Source: Pseudomonas sp.
Lineage (GTDB): Bacteria > Pseudomonadota > Gammaproteobacteria > Pseudomonadales > Pseudomonadaceae
NCBI RefSeq assembly: GCF_030683065.1
Contig: NZ_JAUXMX010000030.1
Span: 124,001 to 188,000 of the forward strand
DNA length: 64,000 nt
Reading direction: 5' to 3'
A program made the translations under genes and the position numbers. Under the pieces are notes generated by a model. The model did not search any database and was not told the origin of the DNA. It saw only the letters and a list, made by a program, of their open reading frames with translations. Below are positions 49,310 through 59,715 of this stretch, piece after piece; the first letter of the stretch is position 1, and each line of letters begins with the position of its first letter.

Positions 49310-52300
49310 ATGGCCAGCTCCAGTGATAGCCTGCCGCCGCCGCACGTCCCGGGCCTGAGCCCAGCCCTAGCGGAGAACACTCGGACAGATGTCCCGCGCC
49401 TGCATGCTGCGCGCAATGATGTGCAGCCGGGCGCATGGCATTGGGACATCGAACGCGGCCAGATCATCGGGGCAGGTAACGCCCAGGCACGACTCAATTC
49501 CGAGCAGCGCTTCTCCAGCCTGTTCCATCTCAGCCCGGACGCTACGCTCCTGGTGCGTTTAGCCGACAGCGTGATCATTGAGGCCAACCAACACTTCGCC
49601 AGCACCTTCGGCTGGTCGAGCGACGAAGTCATCGGCCGTTCGACCCTCGACCTGAAGCTCTGGGTGCATGACCAGCAGCGCGACTATCTGCGCCGCACAG
49701 CGCCCAATAGCCGCCAACCGGTCACCCAGGAAGTACAGATGCGTGCCCGCGACGGCCGCATCCTCGACGGCGTGATATCCAGCCAACACATCGAACTGGA
49801 CGGGCAAGCCGTTCTACTCTGCACTTTCCTCGACACCAGCGAACGCAAGTGTGTCGAAGCCGCACTGCGCAGCAGCGAGGAGAAATTCGCCCAGGCGTTC
49901 CTGCATACCCCGGACGCCGTGGTGATCACCGACAAAGCAACCGGGCGCTTTGTTGAGGTCAACCCGGCTTTCGAGCGGCAATTCGGCTGGAAAAGTAGCG
50001 AAACCCTGGGGCTCACCTCACTGGAGCTGGGTATTTGGGCTGATCCCAATGACCGTCAGCGGATGCTCGATGCCGTGCGGCAAAACAGCCTGAACGAGCT
50101 GGAGGTGCGTCTATATAGTCGCGATGGCAGCGTCAGTAACAACCTGTTGTTCGGCGGTGAAATCGAGCTGGATGGGCGCACCTGCCTGGTCCTGACGGTG
50201 CGCGAAATCACTCAGCAGCGCGCCCAGGAGCAAGCCCTGAAGAACAGCCAGGAGCGCCTTAACCTGGCCTTGGAATCTGCCGACCTGGGCACCTGGGACT
50301 GGCACATCCCGAGCAACATGCTGTTCGCCTCGACCCGCGCCTCAACCCTGCATGGCTTGAGTCAAGAACCCTTCCATGGCGATTTCCGCGGGTTCTTCAG
50401 CCATGTGCCGCTGGGTGACCGGCGAGCCATGCGCCGGACCTACAACGGTCTGGCGCAAGGTGCCGAGCGGGACTTTCAAGTCACTTACCGGGCGATCTAC
50501 AGCAACAACGAAGTGCACTACCTAGAGAGCACCGCCAAGCTCTACCGCGACGAACAAGGCAAGCCCTTACGCATGGCCGGCATCCTCATCGACATCAGCG
50601 AGCGGGTGCAGCGCGAACAGCGCCTGGCCGCCTCGGAGGAGAAGTTCGCCACCCTGTTTCAGGCCAGCCCCGACCCCATTTGCGTCTCACGAATACGCGA
50701 CGGGGTATTCGTTGAAATCAACGACAGCTTCAGCGCGGTCTTCGGCTGGACGCCGCAGGAGATTGTCGGCCGCAGCAGCGCGGAGCTCAGTTTCTGGGTC
50801 GAGAACGACGAACGCGAGCGGATCTACGGCAAGCTTACCGCGCAACAGAGTCTGGATAACGAGCAGGCTCGTTACCGCACCAAGAGTGGTGCTGAACTGA
50901 CCTGCGTGGTGTCCAGCCGCTTCATCCGGGTCGATCGTCAGCTGTGCATCCTCACCACATTGCGTGATGTCGGCGAGCGCCTGCAAGCCGAGGTCGCACT
51001 GCAGGCCAGTCAGGAAAAATTCGCCAAGGCCTTTCACTCCAGCCCCGACGCCATCACCATCACCGAGCGCAATACGGCCCGCTACATCGAGGTCAATGAA
51101 GGCTTCTACCGCCTCACCGGCTATCACGCCGAGGAAGTCATTGGCCACACCGCCCTGGAATTGAACGTCTGGGCCGACCTCAGGCAGCGCCAGGAAATGC
51201 TCGAAACTCTCCAGCGCGACGGCCGTGTGACGCACAAGGAGATGCTCGGCAAGCACCGCGATGGCAGCATCAGAACAGTGGAAGTTTCGGTCGAGCCGAT
51301 CGACCTCAACGGCCTCGACTGCCTGCTGCTGACCGCCCGCGACGTCAGCCTGCTGAAGGACGCCCAGGCGCAGATTGAGCATCTGGCCTATCACGACTCG
51401 CTGACCAACCTGCCCAACCGTGCCCTGCTGATGGATCGCCTGACCCAGCAGATCGCCCTACTCAAGCGCCACGACCTGCGCGGCGCGCTGCTGTTCCTCG
51501 ACCTCGACCACTTCAAACACATCAATGACTCACTCGGCCATCCAGTCGGCGACAGCGTGCTAAAACTGGTCACTGCTCGCCTGGAAGCCAGCATCCGCGA
51601 AGAAGACACGGTTGCCCGTCTTGGCGGTGACGAGTTTGTCGTACTGCTCTCAGGTCTCGAAGGCTCACGCACGGCCGTGACTCGCCAAGCCAGCATGGTT
51701 GCCGAAAAACTGCGCATGCTGCTGACCGAACCCATGCTCATCGACGGTCATCGCCTGCAGGTCACGCCGAGCATCGGCATCGCCCTGATCCCCGACCACG
51801 GCGCCACTCCTGCCGACCTGCTGAAACGCGCTGACATCGCCCTGTATCGGGCCAAGGATTCCGGGCGCAATACCGTACAGCTATTCCACCGGACCATGCA
51901 GGAAGCTGCCAGCGAGCGCTTACGCCTGGAAAACGATCTGCGTCTGGCCCTGGCACGCGGTGAGTTCGAATTGTACTTTCAAGCCCAGGCGGATGCCCGT
52001 AGCGGCCAGATCATCGGTGCCGAAGTGCTGTTGCGCTGGCTCCATCCAACCCTGGGCGCACAGTCGCCAGCCGTGTTTATCAACGTTCTGGAAGAGAGCG
52101 GATTGATCCTTGAGGTCGGCGGCTGGGTGCTAGCCGAATCCTGCCATGCCTGCGCTCAGTTGCTCGAAGAAGGCCTCGTCGATGCGCAAAACTTCAGTCT
52201 TTGCGTCAACATCAGCCCACGCCAGTTCCGCCACAACGACTTTGTCGAGCGCGTGGAAAGCAGTCTGTGCAGTAGCGCCCTGCCCGCCTCCATGCTCAAG

Positions 52301-52711
52301 CTGGAAATCACTGAAGGCATCGTGATCCAGAACATCGAAGACACCATTGCCAAGATGAATCGCCTGAAAAAGCTCGGTGTCAGCTTTGCCATGGACGATT
52401 TCGGTACGGGCTATTCCTCGCTGACCTACCTCAAACGCCTGCCGGTGGATCTGCTGAAGATCGACCAATCGTTTGTCCGCGACGCCCCCAGTGATGCCAA
52501 CGATGCGGAAATCATCCGCGCCATCGTCGCCATGGCGCGCAGCCTTGGTCTGGAGATCATTGCCGAAGGGGTTGAACAGCAGGAGCAGCTGGATTTTCTG
52601 CAACAACAAGGCTGCCACCTCTACCAGGGTTACCTGTTCAGCAAGCCGCTGCCACTGGGCGAGTTTCGCGCCCTGTTGATGCACACCCCGCAGCGCCCGC
52701 GCAGGGCATGA
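49310..52711 (+). CDS. five-PAS GGDEF-EAL c-di-GMP enzyme
   Basis: 1133 residues, no signal peptide or membrane segment. Five PAS units (about 65-180, 195-310, 320-440, 445-560 and 575-690), four with a recurring SPDA...EVN...FGW...EV(I)G pattern. GGDEF at about 771-775 is intact with an RxxD inhibitory site just before it. The EAL domain (from about 885) has EVLLRW, ITEG, DDFGTGYSSL and AEGVEQ, all conserved. Both synthesis and hydrolysis of c-di-GMP look possible. PAS ligands unknown. Confidence 0.92.
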   Translation: MASSSDSLPPPHVPGLSPALAENTRTDVPRLHAARNDVQPGAWHWDIERGQIIGAGNAQARLNSEQRFSSLFHLSPDATLLVRLADSVIIEANQHFASTFGWSSDEVIGRSTLDLKLWVHDQQRDYLRRTAPNSRQPVTQEVQMRARDGRILDGVISSQHIELDGQAVLLCTFLDTSERKCVEAALRSSEEKFAQAFLHTPDAVVITDKATGRFVEVNPAFERQFGWKSSETLGLTSLELGIWADPNDRQRMLDAVRQNSLNELEVRLYSRDGSVSNNLLFGGEIELDGRTCLVLTVREITQQRAQEQALKNSQERLNLALESADLGTWDWHIPSNMLFASTRASTLHGLSQEPFHGDFRGFFSHVPLGDRRAMRRTYNGLAQGAERDFQVTYRAIYSNNEVHYLESTAKLYRDEQGKPLRMAGILIDISERVQREQRLAASEEKFATLFQASPDPICVSRIRDGVFVEINDSFSAVFGWTPQEIVGRSSAELSFWVENDERERIYGKLTAQQSLDNEQARYRTKSGAELTCVVSSRFIRVDRQLCILTTLRDVGERLQAEVALQASQEKFAKAFHSSPDAITITERNTARYIEVNEGFYRLTGYHAEEVIGHTALELNVWADLRQRQEMLETLQRDGRVTHKEMLGKHRDGSIRTVEVSVEPIDLNGLDCLLLTARDVSLLKDAQAQIEHLAYHDSLTNLPNRALLMDRLTQQIALLKRHDLRGALLFLDLDHFKHINDSLGHPVGDSVLKLVTARLEASIREEDTVARLGGDEFVVLLSGLEGSRTAVTRQASMVAEKLRMLLTEPMLIDGHRLQVTPSIGIALIPDHGATPADLLKRADIALYRAKDSGRNTVQLFHRTMQEAASERLRLENDLRLALARGEFELYFQAQADARSGQIIGAEVLLRWLHPTLGAQSPAVFINVLEESGLILEVGGWVLAESCHACAQLLEEGLVDAQNFSLCVNISPRQFRHNDFVERVESSLCSSALPASMLKLEITEGIVIQNIEDTIAKMNRLKKLGVSFAMDDFGTGYSSLTYLKRLPVDLLKIDQSFVRDAPSDANDAEIIRAIVAMARSLGLEIIAEGVEQQEQLDFLQQQGCHLYQGYLFSKPLPLGEFRALLMHTPQRPRRA

Positions 52712-52887
52712 AACGCAACCGGGCACGTAGGTCGAGTTACCGGTCGCCACGTCATTCGAACGCCGCGTAACCCGACACAGCACCCGATGCCACACCGCAA
52801 CGATGGGTTACGCCGCGCATAAACCGCAGCCCTGAGCCAATATCGGCTCAGCGGCTAACCCATCCTGCAAACACAAAACCCCTACGT
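52712..52887. repeat. REP-like repeats after the GGDEF-EAL gene
   Basis: GTCGAGTTAC...GTAACCCGAC, then GATGGGTTACG and GGCTAACCCATC form imperfect inverted pairs with the word GTTAC/GTAAC. Typical of dispersed palindromic repeats between convergent genes (the two flanking genes converge here). Confidence 0.5.
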
Positions 52888-53871
52888 TCAAGCGCTGGCC
52901 AGCTGCTCCTGGGGCGGGCCAGGCGGCACATCGACGCCGAGCAACGCATCGATACGCAGGCAATCGTTCTCCTGGCGCAGCACATTGAACAACGCGAACG
53001 CCTCGGGATAGCTGCGCGTCAGCATCGCCAGCCATTGCTTCAAGCGTCCCGGGGCATAGCGCGGGGACATCTTGCGCCGAGCCTGCAACCAGAAGTTGGC
53101 GAGCAAGGGTTGCAACTCGGCCCAGGTCATTTCAACCACGGCCTGCCCGGCCCGAGTCGCGGCAATCTGCCGGGCCAAGTCAGGCCGCGCCACCAGGCCG
53201 CGGCCGAGCATGATGTCCTCGACCCCGCTGATTTCGCGGCAACGCCGCCAGTCGTCCAGCGTCCACACCTCGCCATTGGCGAACACCGGCACCTTGACCG
53301 CCTCCTGCACCCGCGCCACCCATTCCCAATGGGCTGGCGGCTTGTAGCCCTCGACCTTGGTTCGCGCGTGGACCACTAGCTGCGACGCTCCACCTTCGAC
53401 CAACGCCTCGGCGCACGCCAGGGCATAGTCCTTGTGATCGAAACCCAGGCGCATCTTGGCGGTTACCGCAATCTGCGCCGGCACCGTGCGACGCACCTCG
53501 CGGACAATGGCATGGAGCAACTCCGGCTCTTTCAACAACACCGCGCCGCCACGGGACTTGTTCACGGTTTTCGCCGGGCAGCCGAAGTTGAGATCGATCA
53601 CCGGTGCACCCAGGCCACAGGCAAAGGCGGCGTTATCCGCCAGACACTGTGGATCGGAGCCGAGAAACTGCACGCGCAATGGCGTACCGGCCGCCGTTTG
53701 CGCAGCGCTGAACAGTTCCGGGGCCAGCTTCTGATAGGTCGAAACGGGCAGCACCCGCTCGGTGACCCGGATAAATTCGGTCACGCACCAGTCGATGCCG
53801 CCGACCCGGGTCAGCACATCGCGAAGGATCTCATCGACCAATCCTTCCATCGGTGCAAGGGCGATTTGCAT
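52888..53871 (-). CDS. dusC: tRNA-dihydrouridine(16) synthase
   Basis: 327 residues. [20 protein letters not shown], the catalytic Cys in [20 protein letters not shown] (residue 98), and [20 protein letters not shown] are DusC features. It reduces U16 of tRNA using FMN and NADPH. Monocistronic, convergent with the GGDEF-EAL gene. Confidence 0.93.
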   Translation of the reverse strand: MQIALAPMEGLVDEILRDVLTRVGGIDWCVTEFIRVTERVLPVSTYQKLAPELFSAAQTAAGTPLRVQFLGSDPQCLADNAAFACGLGAPVIDLNFGCPAKTVNKSRGGAVLLKEPELLHAIVREVRRTVPAQIAVTAKMRLGFDHKDYALACAEALVEGGASQLVVHARTKVEGYKPPAHWEWVARVQEAVKVPVFANGEVWTLDDWRRCREISGVEDIMLGRGLVARPDLARQIAATRAGQAVVEMTWAELQPLLANFWLQARRKMSPRYAPGRLKQWLAMLTRSYPEAFALFNVLRQENDCLRIDALLGVDVPPGPPQEQLASA

Positions 53872-54017
53872 AGCAACATTCTCGAAAAAGCGCCGCGTAG
53901 TGTACGCGGCCGATTGCCCGCAGTGAAATGCCCGCCAACGAGCAGACCAACTAAATGGAACGCTGCCTCTGGCACGGAGTCCACCATCGGAACACTACAC
54001 CGTAAAGGAGAACCAAT

Positions 54018-54404
54018 ATGCGCATGCTCATACTGCTCGCCAGCCTCTACTTGTCCCTCGGCCTGAGCCAGGCAGACGAACAAAAACCAGGCGAATCCGA
54101 GCTGCAGTCCGCCCCAGAGGCCATGGCCCAACTGGTTATCAGCCGCGACCGCAAGGTACCGAAGGCTTGCGCTGTCGAGTTATTGGTAGAAGAGAAACAG
54201 GTGGCGCAACTGCAGGTTGGCAAGTCGGCAAGCCTGGAGGTGCCCGCCGGCACGTTCAACCTCAGAGCCCGCCTGACACGCGCAGACAACTGCGATGCGG
54301 CCGGTTTGGCCAGCAGCCAGTCGATTTTGCTCGACGCCGGGGAAACCCGCCGTTACCAGGTAATGCTCGACAACGATGCCTTGTTCCTGGCGCCACAGCT
54401 GTAA
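54018..54404 (+). CDS. exported hypothetical protein
   Basis: 128 residues with AAAGGAGAACC upstream. Signal peptide at residues 1-19 (MRMLILLASLYLSLGLSQA). The mature part is beta-rich with two Cys (KACAVELLVEEKQVAQLQVG; RADNCDAAGL), possibly disulphide bonded. Unknown periplasmic protein. Confidence 0.72.
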   Translation: MRMLILLASLYLSLGLSQADEQKPGESELQSAPEAMAQLVISRDRKVPKACAVELLVEEKQVAQLQVGKSASLEVPAGTFNLRARLTRADNCDAAGLASSQSILLDAGETRRYQVMLDNDALFLAPQL

Positions 54405-54496
54405 TAAACGCGTCAGATGTTGTGAAAAAATCGAGCGCCGTAGCGAGACCGTATCCAGGCGTTCGCAGCCGGCGAGGGTTTCTCACAGCCTCCACG

Positions 54497-54946
54497 TCAA
54501 AGCTCCAGAGGAAAGGGCAACTGCAGAGCGCAGCCGTAGCCTTCGACGAATTCGACCGGCATGCGCTTGGGCTTGCCGCTGGACAACTCGATACAGACGA
54601 AGGTGGTCTTGGCCCGCAATAAAGTCAGGCCGTCTGCGGGACGGACCAACTGAAAGCGCCGATCCATCTTCAGGCGTTGATCGGACTCGACGATCCAGGT
54701 GGCCATCTGCAGTTCCTGGTCTTCATAAGCGCTGGCCAGGTAATCGATCTCGTGGCGCAGCACTGCCATCGCACGATCAAGCCGACGGTATTCGGCCAGG
54801 TCGAGCCCCAGGTATTGCGAGTGGCGCCAGGCGCAGCGCTCCAGCCAACTGACATAGACCGCATTATTGGCATGCCCAAGACCGTCGATGTCGTCGGCCA
54901 CCACCTGGATATCGACCACAAACGGATTAGCCAGATCCCAGCTCAT
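54497..54946 (-). CDS. hotdog-fold acyl-CoA thioesterase (YbgC/FadM-like)
   Basis: 149 residues. VVADDIDGLGHANNAVYVSW carries the DxxGHxNN catalytic motif; AMAVLRHEIDYLASAYEDQE follows the usual hotdog strand order. Hydrolyses acyl-CoAs; substrate unknown. Its start overlaps the stop of a 28-codon upstream frame. Confidence 0.88.
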   Translation of the reverse strand: MSWDLANPFVVDIQVVADDIDGLGHANNAVYVSWLERCAWRHSQYLGLDLAEYRRLDRAMAVLRHEIDYLASAYEDQELQMATWIVESDQRLKMDRRFQLVRPADGLTLLRAKTTFVCIELSSGKPKRMPVEFVEGYGCALQLPFPLEL

Positions 54947-55029
54947 CGTAACGTCTCCAGCTTGCGGCTCATCGCAGCCTTAGGTACAGCAGGCGCTGGC
55001 GCTTGATTGTTCGTCACAGTCGAGTTCAT
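54943..55029 (-). CDS. 28-residue upstream peptide coupled to the thioesterase gene
   Basis: ATG 55029 has a strong CAGGAGCAAG site. The frame MNSTVTNNQAPAPAVPKAAM, then SRKLETLR ends in CGATGA, where the thioesterase ATG starts. The thioesterase itself lacks a strong site, so coupling through this peptide is likely. The peptide may have no other function. Confidence 0.5.
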   Translation of the reverse strand: MNSTVTNNQAPAPAVPKAAMSRKLETLR

Positions 55030-55111
55030 GGGCTTGCTCCTGAATCTTCAAATGAGGTGCTGCCGGCATTCACCGGCGCACTATTCTAGGCGCGAAAGGA
55101 GCGGCAACTCC

Positions 55112-55225
55112 ATGCTGCACAGGCTGTGCCGCAACGTTGCCCATGACCAACAGCACGGCATGCAGCAAAAGCCGCAGCTGCGCTGCAGACTTAAAGCCCT
55201 TTGGTTAATAGCGCAAAGCCACTAG
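55112..55225 (+). CDS. possible 37-residue peptide
   Basis: ATG 55112 follows AAAGGAGCGGCAACTCC. The product, MLHRLCRNVAHDQQHGMQQK and then a basic tail, is unlike any known family. Upstream of the DISM gene on the same strand. Could be spurious. Confidence 0.22.
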   Translation: MLHRLCRNVAHDQQHGMQQKPQLRCRLKALWLIAQSH

Positions 55226-55297
55226 GCTAGCGTCTTGTCGCCGTGTGAATAGCCATCCGCACGGACGTATCTTCGCCACTTGCCCGAGAGCCTGCAC

Positions 55298-57148
55298 TTG
55301 CTTGCCGTCTTACGTGTGTTACTGCTGTGCGTGCTGCTGCCTGGCCTGAGCCAGGCAGATGCATTGTTATCTCTGCCTGCGACGGAGCGGACCATGCTGC
55401 CAGGACCCTTTATGCAGGTCTGGGAGGATACGCAGCAACAGGCAACGATAGACGATGTACGCCGCCTGCCCGACTCGGCCTGGCAACCGGTTGGCCGCCG
55501 CGATGCCAGCTTCGGCTATACCAGCAGCGCCTATTGGCTGCGCCTGCAACTGCATAATCCACAAGCCAAGAGCATGGACTGGGTGCTATTGATCGGCAAC
55601 CCACTGCTGGACTACCTGGATGCCTATGGCCTGGATGGCGAGCGCGTCTACCGTTCTGGCGATCAGCGCCCATTCGCGGCACGCTGGATCGAACACCGGC
55701 AATTGCTGCTACCGCTACACCTGGCTGCCGGGGAAAGCCGTAAACTGATTCTGCGCATGCAGACCGAAGGCTCGGCCAACCTCAGCGCCAGCCTGATGAC
55801 CAGCGCAACCTTCAACCACCATGAGCAACGCATGCTGCTCTTGCAGGGACTGTTCTTCGGCGCGCTGGCAGCAATGCTCATCTACAACCTGTCGATCTTC
55901 GTCATCACCCGCGACCGCAACTACTTCTGGTACAGCCTGTTCGTTGCCAGCTTCGGCTGCTACCAGTTCATCCAGCTCGGCTTCGCCCTGCAATGGCTTT
56001 GGCCAAACTCACTCGGCTGGCATCAATTGAGCTTTCCGCTCAGCTCGGCAGTAACCACCCTGTTCGGCATCCTGTTCACCTATGGGGTGCTCGACCTCAA
56101 GCATGCATCGCCCCGTTACACCCAGGTCGTAAACGTACTGCTGGGCTGCACCTGGCTGGTCATCGGCCTGTGCGTGTTCGGCCCTTACCAGGCAGCCTTG
56201 TTCGGCAGCTTTGTCCTGGTCGTCGCCTGCGCGGCACTCGCCTGCCTGTTCACCCTGCTGCGCTGGCGCGAGGGCTATAAACCTGCCCGCCTGTTCGCCA
56301 TCGGCTGGTTCGTACTGATCGCCGCCAGCCTGTTCAGCATTCTCAGCGGTACCGGCCTGATCGCCAACTCACTGCTGACCCTGCATGCGCAACAAATAGG
56401 TGGCCTGATCGAACTGACAGTATTCTCCATCGCCCTGGCCGTGCGCATCCGCCAGGCGCAGAGCGCCCAGCAACTGGCCCAGGCGCGCCTGTTCGCTAAA
56501 GAACACCAGTTGCGCGTGGAGCAAGCCAGGCGAACGGAGCTGCAGAAACAAATCAATGACGGCCTGGAGCTGCGCGTCACAGAGCGCACCGCAGCCCTGG
56601 AGCAGGCCCTGAGCGAGCTTTCCGTCGCCCACCAGCAACTCTCCGAGCTTAATCGCCGTGACGGTCTTACCGGCCTGTTCAACCATCAGACGCTCACCGA
56701 AGAACTGCAGCGAATCCAGGCTCAGGCTATGCGCAGCCAGCGCCCCATGGCCATTCTGATGATGGACCTCGATCACTTCAAACAGGTCAACGACCACTAT
56801 GGCCATCTGGCTGGCGATGCCTGCCTGCAGCATGCCGCCCAACGCCTTCAGCAACGTTTGCGCAGTAGCGACCTGCTCGCCCGCTTCGGCGGTGAGGAGT
56901 TCGTCGCCGTACTGAGCGATACCGATCCGGCCGGCGCCTATGACCTGGCGGCACAACTGCGCAATGACCTGGCCCTTCATCCCTGCACCTATCAAGGCCA
57001 GACCATTAGCCTGACCATCAGCATCGGAGTGTGCGCCGGGCTACCCGACAGCGCGGACAGCGAACAGCTGCTACAACAAGCCGACCAGGCTCTTTATCGT
57101 GCCAAGGCGGCAGGGCGTAATCGGGTGGAGAGCGGCCAGCTCGCTTGA
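55298..57148 (+). CDS. 7TM-DISM receptor diguanylate cyclase
   Basis: Start is uncertain: no ATG is near. TTG 55298 has GAGAG upstream, while TTG 55280 gives a slightly longer form. Signal peptide, periplasmic 7TMR-DISM extracellular domain (SAYWLRLQLHNPQAKSMDWV), seven hydrophobic helices (about residues 180-385), coiled coil, then GGDEF with GGEEF (residue about 530) and an RSSD inhibitory site five residues before it. Likely makes c-di-GMP in response to a periplasmic carbohydrate-like ligand. Confidence 0.88.
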   Translation: MLAVLRVLLLCVLLPGLSQADALLSLPATERTMLPGPFMQVWEDTQQQATIDDVRRLPDSAWQPVGRRDASFGYTSSAYWLRLQLHNPQAKSMDWVLLIGNPLLDYLDAYGLDGERVYRSGDQRPFAARWIEHRQLLLPLHLAAGESRKLILRMQTEGSANLSASLMTSATFNHHEQRMLLLQGLFFGALAAMLIYNLSIFVITRDRNYFWYSLFVASFGCYQFIQLGFALQWLWPNSLGWHQLSFPLSSAVTTLFGILFTYGVLDLKHASPRYTQVVNVLLGCTWLVIGLCVFGPYQAALFGSFVLVVACAALACLFTLLRWREGYKPARLFAIGWFVLIAASLFSILSGTGLIANSLLTLHAQQIGGLIELTVFSIALAVRIRQAQSAQQLAQARLFAKEHQLRVEQARRTELQKQINDGLELRVTERTAALEQALSELSVAHQQLSELNRRDGLTGLFNHQTLTEELQRIQAQAMRSQRPMAILMMDLDHFKQVNDHYGHLAGDACLQHAAQRLQQRLRSSDLLARFGGEEFVAVLSDTDPAGAYDLAAQLRNDLALHPCTYQGQTISLTISIGVCAGLPDSADSEQLLQQADQALYRAKAAGRNRVESGQLA

Positions 57149-57440
57149 CGACGCTTCTTGCTGGCCACTGCCTGCGGCACACAGACAACTCACCAGGACC
57201 AAGCGCCCGAGCCCGCGCCAATCAAGGCGACACAGGCAGGCAGCGCCTCACCCCCGCAGGTCCGCGCGCACCAAGACGGCACTTGCCGCGCAAAGAATGT
57301 GCGTTCGGGCTTGGTCTTTTTTGTCGGCCATACTCGCTTCATGAATATTACAGACCAAATACTATGTCCGTAATTGATTCAAGCAAGCTAAGCCTCTCAC
57401 CGCCGGGCGGGCCAGCAGATCGGAAAGGAAAGGGGACGTA
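57149..57440. other. intergenic region without recognised gene
   Basis: About 290 bp between the diguanylate cyclase stop and the tRNA terminator. I see no gene with a ribosome site, no tRNA and no strong hairpin. Confidence 0.6.
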
Positions 57441-57479
57441 GAAAAAACAAAAGGGCCACCCCGCAAAGAATGACCCTTT
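57441..57479 (-). terminator. terminator of the tRNA cluster
   Basis: On the minus strand AAAGGGTCA and TGGCCCTTT pair (nine positions, one G-U), followed by TTTTGTTTTTT. A smaller CCCGC/GCGGG hairpin (57486-57499) precedes it. Confidence 0.82.
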
Positions 57480-57503
57480 AAAAGTCCCGCATAGCGGGAA
57501 AAA

Positions 57504-57579
57504 TGGCGTCCCCTAGGGGACTCGAACCCCTGTTACCGCCGTGAAAGGGCGGTGTCCTAGGCCACTAGACGAAGGGGAC
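57504..57579 (-). tRNA. tRNA-Glu (TTC), copy 1
   Basis: 76 nt with encoded CCA. GTCCCCT acceptor strand, anticodon loop CTTTCAC with TTC, T arm GGTTCGAGTCC. Identical in the visible sequence to the second copy at 57770. Confidence 0.97.
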
Positions 57580-57642
57580 GAAACCTTCGAAGAACAAGGC
57601 CAGCTTATGCTGGCCCCGTGGCAGTTGTTACATCTGCAAAAT

Positions 57643-57718
<76 letters not shown>

Positions 57719-57769
57719 AGATTTATCGCCTCTCGGCTCACAGCCCAAACTGGCACTGCTTTTTAATAC

Positions 57770-57845
57770 TGGCGTCCCCTAGGGGACTCGAACCCCTGTT
57801 ACCGCCGTGAAAGGGCGGTGTCCTAGGCCACTAGACGAAGGGGAC
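57770..57845 (-). tRNA. tRNA-Glu (TTC), copy 2
   Basis: 76 nt, CCA encoded, TTC anticodon, same sequence as copy 1. Confidence 0.97.
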
Positions 57846-57908
57846 GTAACCCTTCTACAACCAACCAGCTACAAGAGCTGATTGTGGCAAGCCTTACGGC
57901 TTTAAAGA

Positions 57909-57984
<76 letters not shown>

Positions 57985-58002
57985 ATCTCAAGGACGGGGC
58001 GC

Positions 58003-58031
58003 ATGTTAAAAGCGCGCCAGGCTACTGTCAA
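58003..58031 (-). promoter_or_regulatory. promoter of the tRNA cluster
   Basis: On the minus strand TTGACA, 17 bp, TAACAT, then a GC-rich discriminator (GCGCCCCG), as in stable RNA promoters under stringent control. Transcription runs Ala-Glu-Ala-Glu to the terminator at 57441. Confidence 0.85.
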
Positions 58032-58129
58032 CAAAATTTTTGCCTACAGCAGCTTTCTTTATGCTGACAGAACAACCACTTAACCTATCCCGACCAGCCA
58101 CGCAGGCGGCTGGGCGGGAGAACAGGTGA

Positions 58130-59611
58130 TCAGGCGATAGATGCCAGCAGTTTTTCCCACTCCTTGTTTTCCTTCTTCGACATGCCACCGAGCAGCTCGA
58201 TGGCCTGGCGCAGGCGGAAACGCGTGAGGTCCGGACCGAGTATCTGCATGGCATCGAGTACCGATACCGAGCTGGCCTGGCCGGTAACGGCAGCGAACAT
58301 CAGCGGCATGGCGTCACGCAGCTTCAGCTCCAGGTGTTCAACCACGGCCTGGATACAGCCGGTGATCTTGTCCTTCTCCCACTGGCGCAAGGCCTCCAGC
58401 TTCCACAGGATCAACTGCATGAGCTGACGCACCTGATCGGGCGACAGTTTCTTGTGCTCGAACAGCTTGGCGTCAGGGCTGACCCCACCGGCGAAGAAGA
58501 AGCTGGCCAGCGGGGCGATCTGACTGAAGGTTTCGACCCTGCCCTGCACATGCGGGGCGATCTGCATCAGGTAATCGGAGTTGAATGCCCATTTCTGCGC
58601 CCCTGCGGCGAACTCCTCGACCGTCAGCTCACGCATCCACTGGCCGTTGAGCCAGGACAGCTTCTCCAGATCGAAGATCGGCCCACCCAGCGACACGCGC
58701 TGGATGTCGAAATGCTCGATCATCTCGTCGAGGCTGAATTTCTCACGCTCGTCAGGCATCGACCAGCCCATGCGCCCGAGGTAGTTGAGCATCGCCTGCG
58801 GCAGAAAACCCATGCGCTCGTAGAACGTGATGCTGGTCGGGTTCTTGCGCTTGGACAGCTTGCTCTTGTCCGGGTTACGCAGCAGCGGCATGTAGCACAG
58901 CTGCGGCTGTTCCCAGCCGAAGTATTCATAAAGCAGGATCAGCTTGGGCGCCGACGGCAACCACTCTTCGCCGCGCAGCACATGGGTGATGCCCATCAGA
59001 TGGTCGTCGACCACGTTGGCCAGGAAGTAGGTCGGCAGGCCATCGGTCTTCATCAGCACCTGCATGTCCATGCGGTCCCACGGGATCTCGACCTCACCGC
59101 GGAGCATGTCCGGCACCACACAGAGGCCTTCGGTCGGCACCTTCATGCGCACGACATTCGGCTCACCGGCAGCCAGGCGCTGCTGCACTTCATCGCCTGC
59201 CAGGTGCATGCAGTGACCGTCGTAGCGCGGCGTCTGCTTGGCTTCCATCTGTTCGGCACGGACCTTGTCCAGGCGCTCGGGGCTGCAGAAGCAATGGAAG
59301 GCATGGCCCTTCTCCACCAGCTCAGCGCTGTACTTCTGGTAGATATGGCCGCGCTCGCTCTGCCGATACGGGCCATGCGGGCCGCCGACGTCCGGGCCTT
59401 CGCTCCACTCGATACCGAGCCAGCGCAACGCATCGTAGATCTGCTGTTCCGACTCACGGGTCGAGCGCACTTGGTCGGTGTCTTCGATACGCAGAATGAA
59501 TTCACCACCGTGCTGGCGAGCGAAGCACAGGTTGAACAAGGCGATATAGGCGGTGCCTACATGCGGATCGCCAGTTGGCGAAGGCGCGATACGGGTACGG
59601 ACGGTGGTCAT
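58130..59611 (-). CDS. gltX: glutamyl-tRNA synthetase
   Basis: 493 residues from ATG 59611 ([20 protein letters not shown]). It has the class I HIGH-type motif [10 protein letters not shown] and the KMSKS-type KLSKRKN (about residue 250), and the GluRS anticodon-binding C-terminus. It charges tRNA-Glu and lies beside two tRNA-Glu genes. Confidence 0.97.
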   Translation of the reverse strand: MTTVRTRIAPSPTGDPHVGTAYIALFNLCFARQHGGEFILRIEDTDQVRSTRESEQQIYDALRWLGIEWSEGPDVGGPHGPYRQSERGHIYQKYSAELVEKGHAFHCFCSPERLDKVRAEQMEAKQTPRYDGHCMHLAGDEVQQRLAAGEPNVVRMKVPTEGLCVVPDMLRGEVEIPWDRMDMQVLMKTDGLPTYFLANVVDDHLMGITHVLRGEEWLPSAPKLILLYEYFGWEQPQLCYMPLLRNPDKSKLSKRKNPTSITFYERMGFLPQAMLNYLGRMGWSMPDEREKFSLDEMIEHFDIQRVSLGGPIFDLEKLSWLNGQWMRELTVEEFAAGAQKWAFNSDYLMQIAPHVQGRVETFSQIAPLASFFFAGGVSPDAKLFEHKKLSPDQVRQLMQLILWKLEALRQWEKDKITGCIQAVVEHLELKLRDAMPLMFAAVTGQASSVSVLDAMQILGPDLTRFRLRQAIELLGGMSKKENKEWEKLLASIA

Positions 59612-59715
59612 GGCGGCTCTCAAAAAATCGACGCGTAAAACAAGGGGGCGATATTAACAGGCCTGCAGGCGCAGTCTCCAGCGCACACCGGGAGGCGAGC
59701 GCATTTCACAGCAGC

